Part shown: positions 8,136 to 15,503 of the stretch, piece after piece | Position numbering within the stretch: the first letter of the stretch is position 1 | How the letters are laid out: the number at the start of each line of letters is the position of its first letter | Assembly (NCBI GenBank): GCA_904501945.1 | Contig: CAJGCU010000039.1 | Span: forward strand, 1 to 19,654 | Reading direction: 5' to 3' | DNA length: 19,654 nucleotides | DNA from: an uncultured Bacteroidaceae bacterium | Lineage (GTDB): Bacteria; Bacteroidota; Bacteroidia; Bacteroidales; Bacteroidaceae | Program-made: the position numbers and the translations under genes | The notes under the pieces: model-generated | Database searches by the model: none | What the model saw: the letters and a program-made list of their open reading frames with translations, nothing else | What the model was told of the DNA's origin: nothing

Positions 8136-10448
8136 ATGAAAATGAAGAAAGTGATGTTTGAGAAGGCTAAGAAGAGTATTTTTCTTTTGAACAGCCTTTT
8201 GTTTTTATGTGTGTGTACAGTTTCTTGCAGCAGCGATGAAGGAACAAATGAAATTCTGCCTGCCAGCTACAATGTCAGTGGAAAGGTGGAGAAAGGTCCA
8301 TTCATTAGCGGCTCTACCATTACTATTCAACCGATGAATGAGCGTTTGCAAGTGATGGGAGAGATGTACAGTACTACCATCAATGATGACTTAGGCAATT
8401 TTACGTTAGGTAGCAGGGAGTTTCAGTCTCCCTATGCAGAACTGATGGCTAATGGATATTTTTTCAATGAGGTTGCTGGCACACTTTCTAATGGGACATT
8501 GGCTTTGAGGGCATTAGCGGATCTGTCTGACGGGCAGACGGTAAATGTGAATGTACTAACCCATTTGAAATATGCTCGTATTCGGAAGTTGATTGCTTCA
8601 GGAAGCAGTTTCAAGTCTGCCAATCAGCAAGCACAAAGAGAACTGTTGATTCAGTTTGGCTTGGAGAAGTATAGTTCTAAAGATGCTTCGCAATTCTCCA
8701 TTATCGCAGGAACAGACGAGTCTGCTGCCTTGATTGCTATTTCGTCTATGCTGCTCATGGACAGGAGTGAAGCAGCTTTCACTGAGTATTTATCTAAGAT
8801 AAGCGAAGAGTTTGGTAGAACCGGGACTTTTTCCGAAACGACTCGTTCGCAGATAAGAAAGGATAAAGGAAATTTGTTTGAAGAATTAGCTGGCATAAAG
8901 GAAAATATCGTTAGACGTTACGAGGAATTAGGTCTTGATGTGGAGGTGAAAGACCTTGAAGCTTTTGTTGACTGGAATGACAATGGCATAGTAGGTGATG
9001 AATTTTTGAAAGATGGCGAGAAGGTGGAGTTGGAATGTACAGAATTTGTAGTTCCGAACAACGGTGGAACTTATAATATAAAAATAAATTCTCCCGTTCC
9101 AGTGTATCTTGAGCGGCAAGTTGAAAATAGTGATGAGGTGGTTATGCAGCCCGATTTTGGTATTGTCGAAGAAAATCTCTTTAATGGTCTATACGACAAG
9201 TATGATTTGTCTTCTCTTGGGGATAAAGAGATAACTCTGACCAAATCGCTCGAAAACAATATTCTTACCATTGTCGTGTCTCCTCTGGCTTCGAATACGG
9301 AGAAAAAGACGAGCGTTCCGCTGTATGACTATGTGGGGAATGTGGTAGCGACGGTATCGCTTACTCAGGAAGCAGGGACTGTGGAAATCCCTGCAGGAAG
9401 CGTGCCTAAGCTGGGAAAGGATGGAGAGATGGCCGTGGCTAGTTTTGCCCTTTCTTTATTAAGAGGAATGCAGAGTTATTCTTTTGTAGAACAGGCGTAT
9501 TGGAGTAATCAGGAAACGGGTTGGGCTTCTCGTATCACGTCTGGAGATACTGATATTAATAAAGCCTGGAGCAATCTTTACAAAGCTAATAGCCAATTGC
9601 TGAATCTAAGAGAAATTGACGAAAGATATCTGAATGTCTATGGCGACTTTTGTAGTGTGTTAAACGCAATCTCCTACTCAACTCTTCTGTATGGTTGGGG
9701 TGGCGTCCCCTATGTTGTGGAGTATTCCCAGTATGAAAATGCGATGTCGGGAATACCTCGTACTTCAGAAAAGGAAATCCTTATTGATTTGCAGAAGAGA
9801 TTGCTCGTTGCCATCGAAAATTTAGAAGAGAAAAAGAATGAGTCACTTGGGGATATCAATGGACTTTTCTTTGTGTCGAAAGACGTTGCCCGTGTGCTGT
9901 TAGCCAACCTTTATATGTATGCGAGGAGATATAGTGAGGCTGCTCCGCTGCTTAACCAAGTGATAAACAATGGTTTCTATAGTCTGGATGCTTCTACGGA
10001 CTTCAAAACTTCGCCTGAATTGGATGTGGAATATACCCGAGTGTCTGTGGAGGAAAGCACAGAAGTTATTTTTGCGCTGTCGGATCAAGGGGCGACAACG
10101 CGTGTTGTTATTCAGTATCCAGGTGTGATGCCTTACATTACCCTTAGCGATGTATATCTCTCGTTGGCAGAATGTTTATATCATACGGGAAATGAAGGAC
10201 AGGCGGAGGATTTGCTTGAAGCTCTTGTGCGGGCTAAGTCATTGATGCTGATAGAGAAGGATACGTTGTTGCGTATCAAGGAAGTGCGTGAACGTTTGTT
10301 GCTTTACAGCGGGACTTATTTTGCATTCCTCAAGCGTAACAATCTAGCAAAAGACATGTGCGGTATTGAAGACTATCGTTTATTGTTCCCTGTACCAAGC
10401 TCAGAGATGATGAATAATATGATGATGACACAAAATCCTGGATATTAG
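8136..10448 (+). CDS. Three-domain lipoprotein: N-terminal beta domain, BACON-like domain, SusD-like C-terminus
   Basis: The open frame begins at 7971, inside the promoter, so the start is taken as the ATG at 8136 (8142 is equally possible), giving about 770 residues. A basic n-region and hydrophobic stretch lead to a lipobox ending at Cys31 (CTVSC, then SSDEG), predicting an outer-membrane lipoprotein. Residues about 48-177 start with VSGKVEKGPF and resemble carboxypeptidase-regulatory-like or transthyretin-like modules. DWNDNGIVGDE at about 280-290 looks like a calcium-loop linker. Residues about 295-413 run from FVVPNNGGTYNI to VSLTQEAG, like a BACON domain. From about 427 the protein is SusD-like: helices around LYGWGGVPYV, DVARVLLANLYMYARRYSEAA, a late LSLAECLYHTGN helix, and the terminal LLFPVPSSEM...TQNPGY. 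SusD proteins bind glycans next to a SusC transporter, but no SusC is adjacent. The SusD part, about 340 residues, is shorter than the usual 500 or so. Ligand unknown. Confidence 0.8.
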   Translation: MKMKKVMFEKAKKSIFLLNSLLFLCVCTVSCSSDEGTNEILPASYNVSGKVEKGPFISGSTITIQPMNERLQVMGEMYSTTINDDLGNFTLGSREFQSPYAELMANGYFFNEVAGTLSNGTLALRALADLSDGQTVNVNVLTHLKYARIRKLIASGSSFKSANQQAQRELLIQFGLEKYSSKDASQFSIIAGTDESAALIAISSMLLMDRSEAAFTEYLSKISEEFGRTGTFSETTRSQIRKDKGNLFEELAGIKENIVRRYEELGLDVEVKDLEAFVDWNDNGIVGDEFLKDGEKVELECTEFVVPNNGGTYNIKINSPVPVYLERQVENSDEVVMQPDFGIVEENLFNGLYDKYDLSSLGDKEITLTKSLENNILTIVVSPLASNTEKKTSVPLYDYVGNVVATVSLTQEAGTVEIPAGSVPKLGKDGEMAVASFALSLLRGMQSYSFVEQAYWSNQETGWASRITSGDTDINKAWSNLYKANSQLLNLREIDERYLNVYGDFCSVLNAISYSTLLYGWGGVPYVVEYSQYENAMSGIPRTSEKEILIDLQKRLLVAIENLEEKKNESLGDINGLFFVSKDVARVLLANLYMYARRYSEAAPLLNQVINNGFYSLDASTDFKTSPELDVEYTRVSVEESTEVIFALSDQGATTRVVIQYPGVMPYITLSDVYLSLAECLYHTGNEGQAEDLLEALVRAKSLMLIEKDTLLRIKEVRERLLLYSGTYFAFLKRNNLAKDMCGIEDYRLLFPVPSSEMMNNMMMTQNPGY

Positions 10449-10463
10449 AAGTTCCGCCTCTAT

Positions 10464-10483
10464 CTACATCCGCATTGATGTAG
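10464..10483. repeat. Short perfect hairpin after the lipoprotein gene
   Basis: CTACATC (10464-10470) and GATGTAG (10477-10483) form a 7-base stem with a 6-base loop, 16 bases after the stop codon. No T-run follows on either strand, so it is not itself a terminator; it may protect the 3' end of the mRNA. Confidence 0.45.
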
Positions 10484-10505
10484 AAATCGCTGACCAATAG
10501 TAGGT

Positions 10506-10553
10506 CCTCTCTGCAATTTGCTTGTGCTCAAGAAATTATGGAGAGGTCTTTTT
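10506..10553 (+). terminator. Intrinsic terminator of the SusD-like lipoprotein gene
   Basis: CCTCTC (10506-10511) pairs with GAGAGG (10541-10546), and inner AATTT/AAATT and CTTG/CAAG pairings close on a TGCT loop. The stem is followed by TCTTTTT. It ends the lipoprotein transcript about 60 bases past its stop and insulates it from the downstream gap. Confidence 0.8.
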
Positions 10554-10615
10554 GTTGTCGATGTTATAACACTGCATGAGTTACATTTGAGGCAAGGAGA
10601 AAAGGAGGTTACTCG

Positions 10616-10653
10616 TTGGCGGAATTAATTTAGTGCGTACTTCATTCTGCCAA
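10616..10653. repeat. Inverted repeat with flanking near-direct repeats
   Basis: TTGGCGGAA (10616-10624) can pair with TTCTGCCAA (10645-10653), nine pairs including one G-U, over a 20-base loop. GGTTACTCG (10607-10615) and GGTTTACTCG (10656-10665) flank it as near-direct repeats. It lies downstream of the orphan minus-strand promoter element and would be in its transcript. Function unknown. Confidence 0.4.
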
Positions 10654-10723
10654 TAGGTTTACTCGTATTAGAAATGAGGGTTAACAAATACTTTCAACTG
10701 TGTTTTTCTTCTGTTTCTCACTG

Positions 10724-10731
10724 CAAAGATA
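10724..10731 (-). promoter_or_regulatory. Orphan minus-strand -7 element
   Basis: TATCTTTG on the minus strand, the same octamer as at the 6S-like and nadB promoters. No good TTG lies at -33 spacing; AT-rich DNA with a T-run is present instead. Nothing annotated lies downstream on the minus strand before the lipoprotein gene, so it either drives a small RNA or is a chance match. Confidence 0.3.
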
Positions 10732-10839
10732 CAATATTTTTTTGCTAAAGCCGACACATTTTTCTAATCGTTTCAGTTTTAGGACGATGCAATCCTTCTC
10801 TTCTTTCTGGTGAATCAAAATGCTTGTTGTTGCCAAAAT

Positions 10840-10902
10840 CGTACCCCTCGGGTTCGATGCGCCGCACCCCTCGGGTCCACCATGGCGGACCCGAGGGGTA
10901 CG
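10840..10902. repeat. GC-rich three-copy repeat forming alternative hairpins
   Basis: The core ACCCCTCGGGT occurs twice directly (within 10840-10853 and at 10866-10876) and once inverted (10889-10899). Copy two and the inverted copy form a perfect 13-base stem (10866-10878 with 10887-10899) around an 8-base loop that contains CCATGG. Copy one pairs over 14 bases with 10889-10902, so the two hairpins exclude each other. It is much richer in GC than its AT-rich surroundings and resembles a dispersed REP-like element, though only a genome search can show dispersal. Confidence 0.6.
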
Positions 10903-11101
10903 GTATGTTAAGGCATGGTCTTGAGCGGGGGAGAAAAAAGTAAAGCGGCTTCAATTTTTCCTCCTTGATGTGAGTTTGACGTGAGAAAGGTTCTCCTGCT
11001 GCCAACCTGCTCGCGCGGGCTTATTGCTTGCAGTTTGATGACTAAGAGCCTGAAATGGATATGGAAATCATTGGCAAAAGCAGGATTATTGCGTCATCAT
11101 T

Positions 11102-11116
11102 ACGTCAAACTGACGT
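11102..11116. promoter_or_regulatory. Palindrome upstream of the TPR gene, candidate operator
   Basis: ACGTCA-AAC-TGACGT is a perfect 6-base dyad with a 3-base spacer. It lies about 40 bases before the -7 element of the TPR/barrel unit, where an activator or repressor could bind. A related half, AGTTTGACGT, lies 120 bases upstream in inverse orientation. No regulator is encoded nearby. Confidence 0.35.
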
Positions 11117-11156
11117 TATATATTGTTAATGTCGCTAAATTTGGGCGAAATATTCG

Positions 11157-11164
11157 TATCTTTG
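11157..11164 (+). promoter_or_regulatory. Promoter -7 element of the TPR/barrel unit
   Basis: TATCTTTG sits 25 bases before the start codon at 11189, giving a leader of about 18 bases. The nearest TTTG upstream (11140-11143) is only 13 bases away, so the -33 box is poor; this may mean an activator is needed. Confidence 0.5.
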
Positions 11165-11188
11165 TACTGAATTTTTGATTTATCAGCA

Positions 11189-13192
11189 ATGAAGAAAAAA
11201 AGAATGTTATTGTCATGGCTACTGGCTGGTGTGGCTCTGTGCATGCAGGCGCAGCAGACGGCAGTGAAGGCGGTGGCGGACGGCCACTACTATGGTGCAA
11301 AGCAGCAGTTGACGCGCTTTTTGGATGAGGAAAGTGAGAGTGTGAAGGGCAGAGAGGATGCTGAAGCACTGATGCTGGTGTGTGATTATGTGCTGGAAAC
11401 TCCTGGCACGATGAATCGAATCGGCGATTGGATGGAGGAACATCCTTCATCGCAGTATGCAGATGTATTATCGGTGCTGAAACGTAACTTGCTCATCAAG
11501 AACGGGCGTTTTGACGATGCGCTGGAGATGTTTTTCGAGGCAGAAGAAGCGGGACGTGAAGTTTCAGTCCCATTAGCCTATCCGCTGATTGGACTGAGTG
11601 ATGAGATGAACAGCTACAATGATGTGCTGTATCGTTTGGCTGGCGAATTTCTCTATGACGAAGGCCAGTGGCAGCGTGCCATTGTCTATCTGGAGGCCGG
11701 CGAGAAGACTCGCACGTCGCAGTATAAGTTGGCGATGTGCTATTACAATCAGGGGGCTTTTGAGAAGGCTTACGCTGCATGGGTAGAGTCGTCTGCGACA
11801 GCACAAGACGAGATGGCGCAGAATGCGTGGCTGCATGCGGGCATTGCTGCATTGCGAAAGGATAAGAGGACTGAGGCACAGAAGGCATTCCAGACTGCAG
11901 CGCAGATGTCTGTCATTCCATCGCTTCGTGAACAGGCACTCTACAATTATTCTCTGATGCTGCACGAACAGTCTTCGCCGCAAACGATAAGCGTGATGGA
12001 ACAGTTTTTGAATGAGTTCCCTTCATCGCAGTATGCTGCAGCGGTATCACAGTGCCTGACGGTGGTGTATATGACGAAGAAAGATTATTCAAAGGCACTC
12101 GATGCCATCAGCAAGGTACAGGCTCCTAATGCGGAAGCACAGGCAGACAAGCAGAAAGTGCTGTATAACCTTGCGTTTGAAGCTTTGAACGCAAATCGGA
12201 TTCAGGAGGCGTTGACGTATGCCGGACAGGCCATTGCGCTTGGCTCTCAAGATGCAGAAGCGTATGCGGAATCCTATTATATAAAAGGCGACTGCAATTA
12301 TCGCCTGAACAATGTTGTGCAGGCTGCTAATGACTTGAATACAGCTATCAATTTGGGTACACGTACGAAGAATGGACAGCTGAGGAATAACGCTTATGCT
12401 GTGTATAGTCTGGGTTATGCTCAGTTCAAACAATTAAAGTATAATGCAGCGATAGCTCAGTTCCAAAAAGTGGTTTCGCTGCCAGATGCCAGTAGAACCA
12501 TGAAAGCAGATGCTTACAACCGTGTGGGTGACTGCTTCTTGAATATGCGCAGTTATGATGAGGCTGTTGCCAACTATGCAAAGGCGAAAGAAACAGATAG
12601 GACGTTGGGCGACTACTCTATGTTGCAGCAGGCATACATTGAAGGTTTGCGTGGCAATTACGATAAGAAGGTGGAAATCATCAACCAGATGAACGAAGAG
12701 TATGCTGGTTCGTCGTTAGCTGCCCAGGCACTCTATGAGCAAGGACGTGCTCATGTGCTGTCGGGTCGGGTGGATGAGGCTGCAGCTGTTTTCGGCGATA
12801 TTGCCCTTAGATACCCTAACAGCGAGTATGCGAAGAAGGCAAGCGACGAACTGACAAACATGGCGACGAACATTGCTATTCAGGATTCTATTGCGGCGGC
12901 ACAAGATTCTATCGAGACAGAACAGGCCAAGGCTCCAGTGCTGGCAGCACAGGTGCTTTATGACACAGGGCAGTATCAGGAGGCAGAGCAGCAGCTTATC
13001 AAGGCTATTGACGAAGGCATCAGTCGCTCCTATTGGCTAGCACGTGCATTCATTCTGCTGAGTGATGTTTATAAGATGCAGGAGCGTGCTGTGGAAGCAA
13101 AGCAGACGCTTGAGTCGCTGAAGGCAAACTATAAGGAGGATGATGATATCAAGGTGTTGATTGAAGAGAGATTGGGAAGATTAGAAAATTGA
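11189..13192 (+). CDS. Secreted tetratricopeptide-repeat protein
   Basis: A 667-residue protein beginning with a clear signal peptide (MKKKRMLLSWLL to MQAQ), so it is periplasmic or envelope-attached; there is no lipobox. The rest is almost entirely TPR-like helix pairs. Recognisable units include those around WQRAIVYLEAGEK and YYNQGAFEKAYAAW (about 160-200). A run of units from about residue 320 to 490 includes LAFEALNANRIQEAL, IKGDCNYRLNN, LGYAQFKQLKYNAAIAQF and VGDCFLNMRSYDEAV. Further units lie near the C-terminus (EQGRAHVLSGRVDEAAAVF, YDTGQYQEAEQQL). PSSQYA-type links between units recall YfiO/YbgF-like periplasmic TPR proteins. TPR arrays bind other proteins. The next gene, 4 bases on, is an outer-membrane barrel, so a scaffold or barrel-partner role is inferred. 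The exact function is not known. Confidence 0.8.
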   Translation: MKKKRMLLSWLLAGVALCMQAQQTAVKAVADGHYYGAKQQLTRFLDEESESVKGREDAEALMLVCDYVLETPGTMNRIGDWMEEHPSSQYADVLSVLKRNLLIKNGRFDDALEMFFEAEEAGREVSVPLAYPLIGLSDEMNSYNDVLYRLAGEFLYDEGQWQRAIVYLEAGEKTRTSQYKLAMCYYNQGAFEKAYAAWVESSATAQDEMAQNAWLHAGIAALRKDKRTEAQKAFQTAAQMSVIPSLREQALYNYSLMLHEQSSPQTISVMEQFLNEFPSSQYAAAVSQCLTVVYMTKKDYSKALDAISKVQAPNAEAQADKQKVLYNLAFEALNANRIQEALTYAGQAIALGSQDAEAYAESYYIKGDCNYRLNNVVQAANDLNTAINLGTRTKNGQLRNNAYAVYSLGYAQFKQLKYNAAIAQFQKVVSLPDASRTMKADAYNRVGDCFLNMRSYDEAVANYAKAKETDRTLGDYSMLQQAYIEGLRGNYDKKVEIINQMNEEYAGSSLAAQALYEQGRAHVLSGRVDEAAAVFGDIALRYPNSEYAKKASDELTNMATNIAIQDSIAAAQDSIETEQAKAPVLAAQVLYDTGQYQEAEQQLIKAIDEGISRSYWLARAFILLSDVYKMQERAVEAKQTLESLKANYKEDDDIKVLIEERLGRLEN

Positions 13193-13196
13193 AAAA

Positions 13197-14846
13197 ATGA
13201 AGGTGAGCATGAAAAGAATACTATCGTTTTTAGTTTTTAGTTTTTCACTTTCCGTATCCTTTGCACAGTTGGACAATACGGTGGAGGTGACAAACGAAGT
13301 GAAACCTGTTGTTTCCGATGTAAAGAAGGTGGAAGTGAAAGCACAGGTGGCAGAAACGCAAGTGCAGCATTATACCATGCAGTATGCGGTGCAGAGTCAG
13401 TCGCTGGGCAGTTATGCAGACTCGCCTCTGGGGGAATACGGCAGCGATGCTGTGCGAAAGGGCAATAAGAGAGGCTACGTTCATTTGGGAGGTGGCAGTC
13501 ATGGCAATCTTGACGGGCAGGCGTCTTATCAGTTTGGCCTGACGGACAATGATGCTTTGTCTGTTGACCTGACGCTGAAAGGATTTAATGGCAAGTCAAC
13601 AGAAAATGATGCCTTTGGCAAGTATGAGTGGAAGAGCCGTGATTATCAAAACCGTGCAGCATTGCAGTACGGTCACCGATTTGACAATGGTGGAGAATTC
13701 TTTGTAAAAGGCGGTTTCGAAAATCGTCTGTTCAACTATTGGAGCGGCGTGGGCGAGACAGACAAGCAGCACAATATGTTGGGTGATGCGACTATCGGAT
13801 TGACTCCCTACAAAACTGGAGCTTTTGTTGTAGGTGCAGAAGCGGGAATCAGGTTTTTCAAGCAGAATTATTTGACTACTCTTGACGATAAACTTGGCGA
13901 GATGTTGCTTCTGGCTAATGCCAGCATGGCATACGGCTTGACAGACGAACATTGTTTGGGAGTGGGGGTGAATTTTGTGAATTCTACTTACGACAATGAC
14001 GAACTGGAAGGCATGTCACGTTTCCGATTTACTCCACATTATATATATAATACGAAGCAGATGCGTCTAAAATTGGGCATTTTTGCTAATTCAGAAGGGA
14101 AAGTGGCTCCTGATGTTTCTATTGCTTATCATCTCAATTCTTGCAATGATGTGTATGCAGAGGTTCGGGGTTATGAAGAAGATAATGATTTCCGCCGATT
14201 AACCCAGCTGAATCCTTATTTTGTGCCTGTAGCAGGCGAAGTGAAGATGGAGGCAGAGTTTCATCAGATAGATGCGAAGGTAGGATACCGTATGACGGGT
14301 ATGAATGGTTTTAATGCAGATATTAGTGGAGGATTCGACATGTCGGAGAATCAGGCCGACATGGTTGTTCTCTCTCAGTCAAAGAAGTCTTTGGCGCTTC
14401 CGATGGTGGAGTTCAGAAAGAGCAGATGCTTTTATGTGAATGCGGATTTCTCCTATGCCTACAAGGATGTGTTGCGGATTGATGCCAAAAATAGGTTGAA
14501 TATCGAAAGCAACAAGCATGATGGCGAATGGGTGAAAGGTTCGTATGTTCGACCTGCTTTTGAAATGGATTGGAAGGCTGACTTCAAGATTGTCAAGGAT
14601 TTATATGTGGGCCTAGATTGGGCATTTGCATGCTATGAAGATCCAGATTTGACTGTGAATGGTAAGAGTTATGAGAGAAGCAATACAGTGAATCTTGGTG
14701 CGAGTATACGCTATACATTACCTGTTTCTGTTCCATTTACTCTTTTTGTTAAGGGTGACAATCTTCTCAACCAGAATTACGACCGTTATTTCGGCTATCG
14801 TAACATTGGCGCCAACTTCTTGGCTGGTTTAGCTGTGAGTTTCTAA
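13197..14846 (+). CDS. Plugless outer-membrane beta-barrel related to TonB-dependent receptors
   Basis: A 549-residue exported protein. Two starts are possible: 13197 (MKVSMKR) or 13209 (MKRILSF). The second gives a cleaner signal peptide ending SFAQ and has AAGGTGAG a few bases before it. The mature N-terminus (VEVTNEVKPVVSDVKK) is short and contains no plug domain. The rest alternates polar and aromatic residues, as in amphipathic beta-strands. The end resembles TonB-dependent receptors: NLLNQNYDRYFGYRNIGANF, then a strand ending in the terminal phenylalanine recognised by the barrel-assembly machinery. Typical TonB receptors exceed 650 residues with a plug, so this is either a reduced relative or an assembly/export barrel. 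It is tightly linked to the TPR gene, and the pair probably acts together at the outer membrane. Confidence 0.75.
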   Translation: MKVSMKRILSFLVFSFSLSVSFAQLDNTVEVTNEVKPVVSDVKKVEVKAQVAETQVQHYTMQYAVQSQSLGSYADSPLGEYGSDAVRKGNKRGYVHLGGGSHGNLDGQASYQFGLTDNDALSVDLTLKGFNGKSTENDAFGKYEWKSRDYQNRAALQYGHRFDNGGEFFVKGGFENRLFNYWSGVGETDKQHNMLGDATIGLTPYKTGAFVVGAEAGIRFFKQNYLTTLDDKLGEMLLLANASMAYGLTDEHCLGVGVNFVNSTYDNDELEGMSRFRFTPHYIYNTKQMRLKLGIFANSEGKVAPDVSIAYHLNSCNDVYAEVRGYEEDNDFRRLTQLNPYFVPVAGEVKMEAEFHQIDAKVGYRMTGMNGFNADISGGFDMSENQADMVVLSQSKKSLALPMVEFRKSRCFYVNADFSYAYKDVLRIDAKNRLNIESNKHDGEWVKGSYVRPAFEMDWKADFKIVKDLYVGLDWAFACYEDPDLTVNGKSYERSNTVNLGASIRYTLPVSVPFTLFVKGDNLLNQNYDRYFGYRNIGANFLAGLAVSF

Positions 14847-14862
14847 AAAAAACGTAAAAAAG

Positions 14863-14893
14863 TTGGTTGGTAAAGGAAAAAGCCGTACCTTTG
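14863..14893 (+). promoter_or_regulatory. Promoter of the greA operon
   Basis: TTG (14863-14865), a 20-base gap and TACCTTTG (14886-14893) form the best match to the Bacteroidota promoter consensus in this window. Initiation is expected near 14900, about 115 bases before greA. It lies just 17 bases past the stop of the barrel gene. Confidence 0.7.
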
Positions 14894-14916
14894 TACACGA
14901 AAAATATAGAAAGGGT

Positions 14917-14955
14917 TCCGACATGTACAGATGTCGGGATTCTTTTTCTTTTAGT
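14917..14955 (+). terminator. Hairpin with T-rich tail in the greA leader (terminator or attenuator)
   Basis: CCGACAT (14918-14924) and ATGTCGG (14931-14937) form a 7-base stem, extendable by a T-G and a T-A pair, over the loop GTACAG; TTCTTTTTCTTTT follows. It may end the barrel transcript. However, it lies downstream of the predicted greA start site, so greA transcripts must also cross it. That makes attenuation, or a released RNA of about 50 bases, possible. Confidence 0.65.
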
Positions 14956-15014
14956 CCAGAAGGGACTCGCTGATTGAAATTAACCTAAAAAAGATTCACT
15001 AAATTTAGAATATT

Positions 15015-15485
15015 ATGGCTTATATGTCACAGGAGGGCTACGACAAGCTTCGTGCCCAAATTAAGCAGTTGGAGGAGGTTGATCGTCCTGAGGTAATCCG
15101 CCAGATTGCAGAGGCTCGTGAAAAGGGTGACCTCTCTGAAAATGCTGAATATGATGCAGCTAAAGAGGCGCAGGGAAAGCTCGAAACAAGAATTGCAGAA
15201 CTGAAGGCAACTCTTGCAGAGGCTAAGATTCTTGATCCCTCAAAGCTGACAAAAACAGATGAAGTTCAAATTCTCTCAAAGGTGGAACTCAAAAATATTG
15301 AGAATGGCATGAAACTTACTTACACTATTGTGAGTGAGGGTGAAGCTAACTTGCGTGAAAACAAGATTTCAATCAAGACACCAATTGCTCAGGGATTGCT
15401 GGGAAAGAAAGTTGGCGATGTTGCAGAAGTAACAGTTCCTCGTGGTGTGATGAAGTTTGAGATTATGAACATCAGTTTTGGATAA
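15015..15485 (+). CDS. greA: Transcription elongation factor GreA
   Basis: RNA-polymerase secondary-channel factor that triggers cleavage of the 3' end of backtracked RNA. The 156-residue length is normal. The N-terminal coiled coil (about residues 5-75) contains the tip motif GDLSENAEY with the catalytic acidic pair D39 and E42, equivalent to D41 and E44 in E. coli. The C-terminal FKBP-like domain includes ISIKTPIAQGLLGKKVGD and the closing beta-strands. Start at 15015 (MAYMSQEGYDKL) matches family N-termini. The predicted promoter is followed by a hairpin with a T-rich tail, so a transcription factor that rescues paused polymerase may itself be controlled by pausing or termination in its leader. 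The HIT gene follows after 18 bases, suggesting one operon. Confidence 0.95.
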   Translation: MAYMSQEGYDKLRAQIKQLEEVDRPEVIRQIAEAREKGDLSENAEYDAAKEAQGKLETRIAELKATLAEAKILDPSKLTKTDEVQILSKVELKNIENGMKLTYTIVSEGEANLRENKISIKTPIAQGLLGKKVGDVAEVTVPRGVMKFEIMNISFG

Positions 15486-15503
15486 ACTGGAAATAGAAAA
15501 TTT

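Larger units (their letters stand above)
10554..11156. other. Gene-free, repeat-rich intergenic stretch
   Basis: About 600 bases with no credible protein gene. In order they contain: a 9-base inverted repeat (10616-10653) bracketed by near-direct repeats GGTTACTCG and GGTTTACTCG; a minus-strand TATCTTTG element (10731-10724); a GC-rich three-copy repeat (10840-10902); and an AGTTTGACGT / ACGTCAAACT inverted pair (10973-10982 and 11102-11111). The small open frames here (10745-11005 minus, 10981-11178 plus) run through these repeats and show no protein-like features. Confidence 0.5.

Noticed and set aside
10840..10902. Reading the GC-rich hairpin as an intrinsic terminator
   Set aside because: No T-run follows the stem on either strand, and no gene ends close by; the real terminator is at 10506-10553.
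10745..11005. 86-codon minus-strand open frame in the intergenic gap
   Set aside because: It is formed largely by the GC-rich repeat and its hairpin; the translation is rich in P, R and G with no protein family features.
10981..11178. 65-codon plus-strand open frame before the TPR gene
   Set aside because: It runs through the palindrome and the promoter of the TPR gene and shows no domain.
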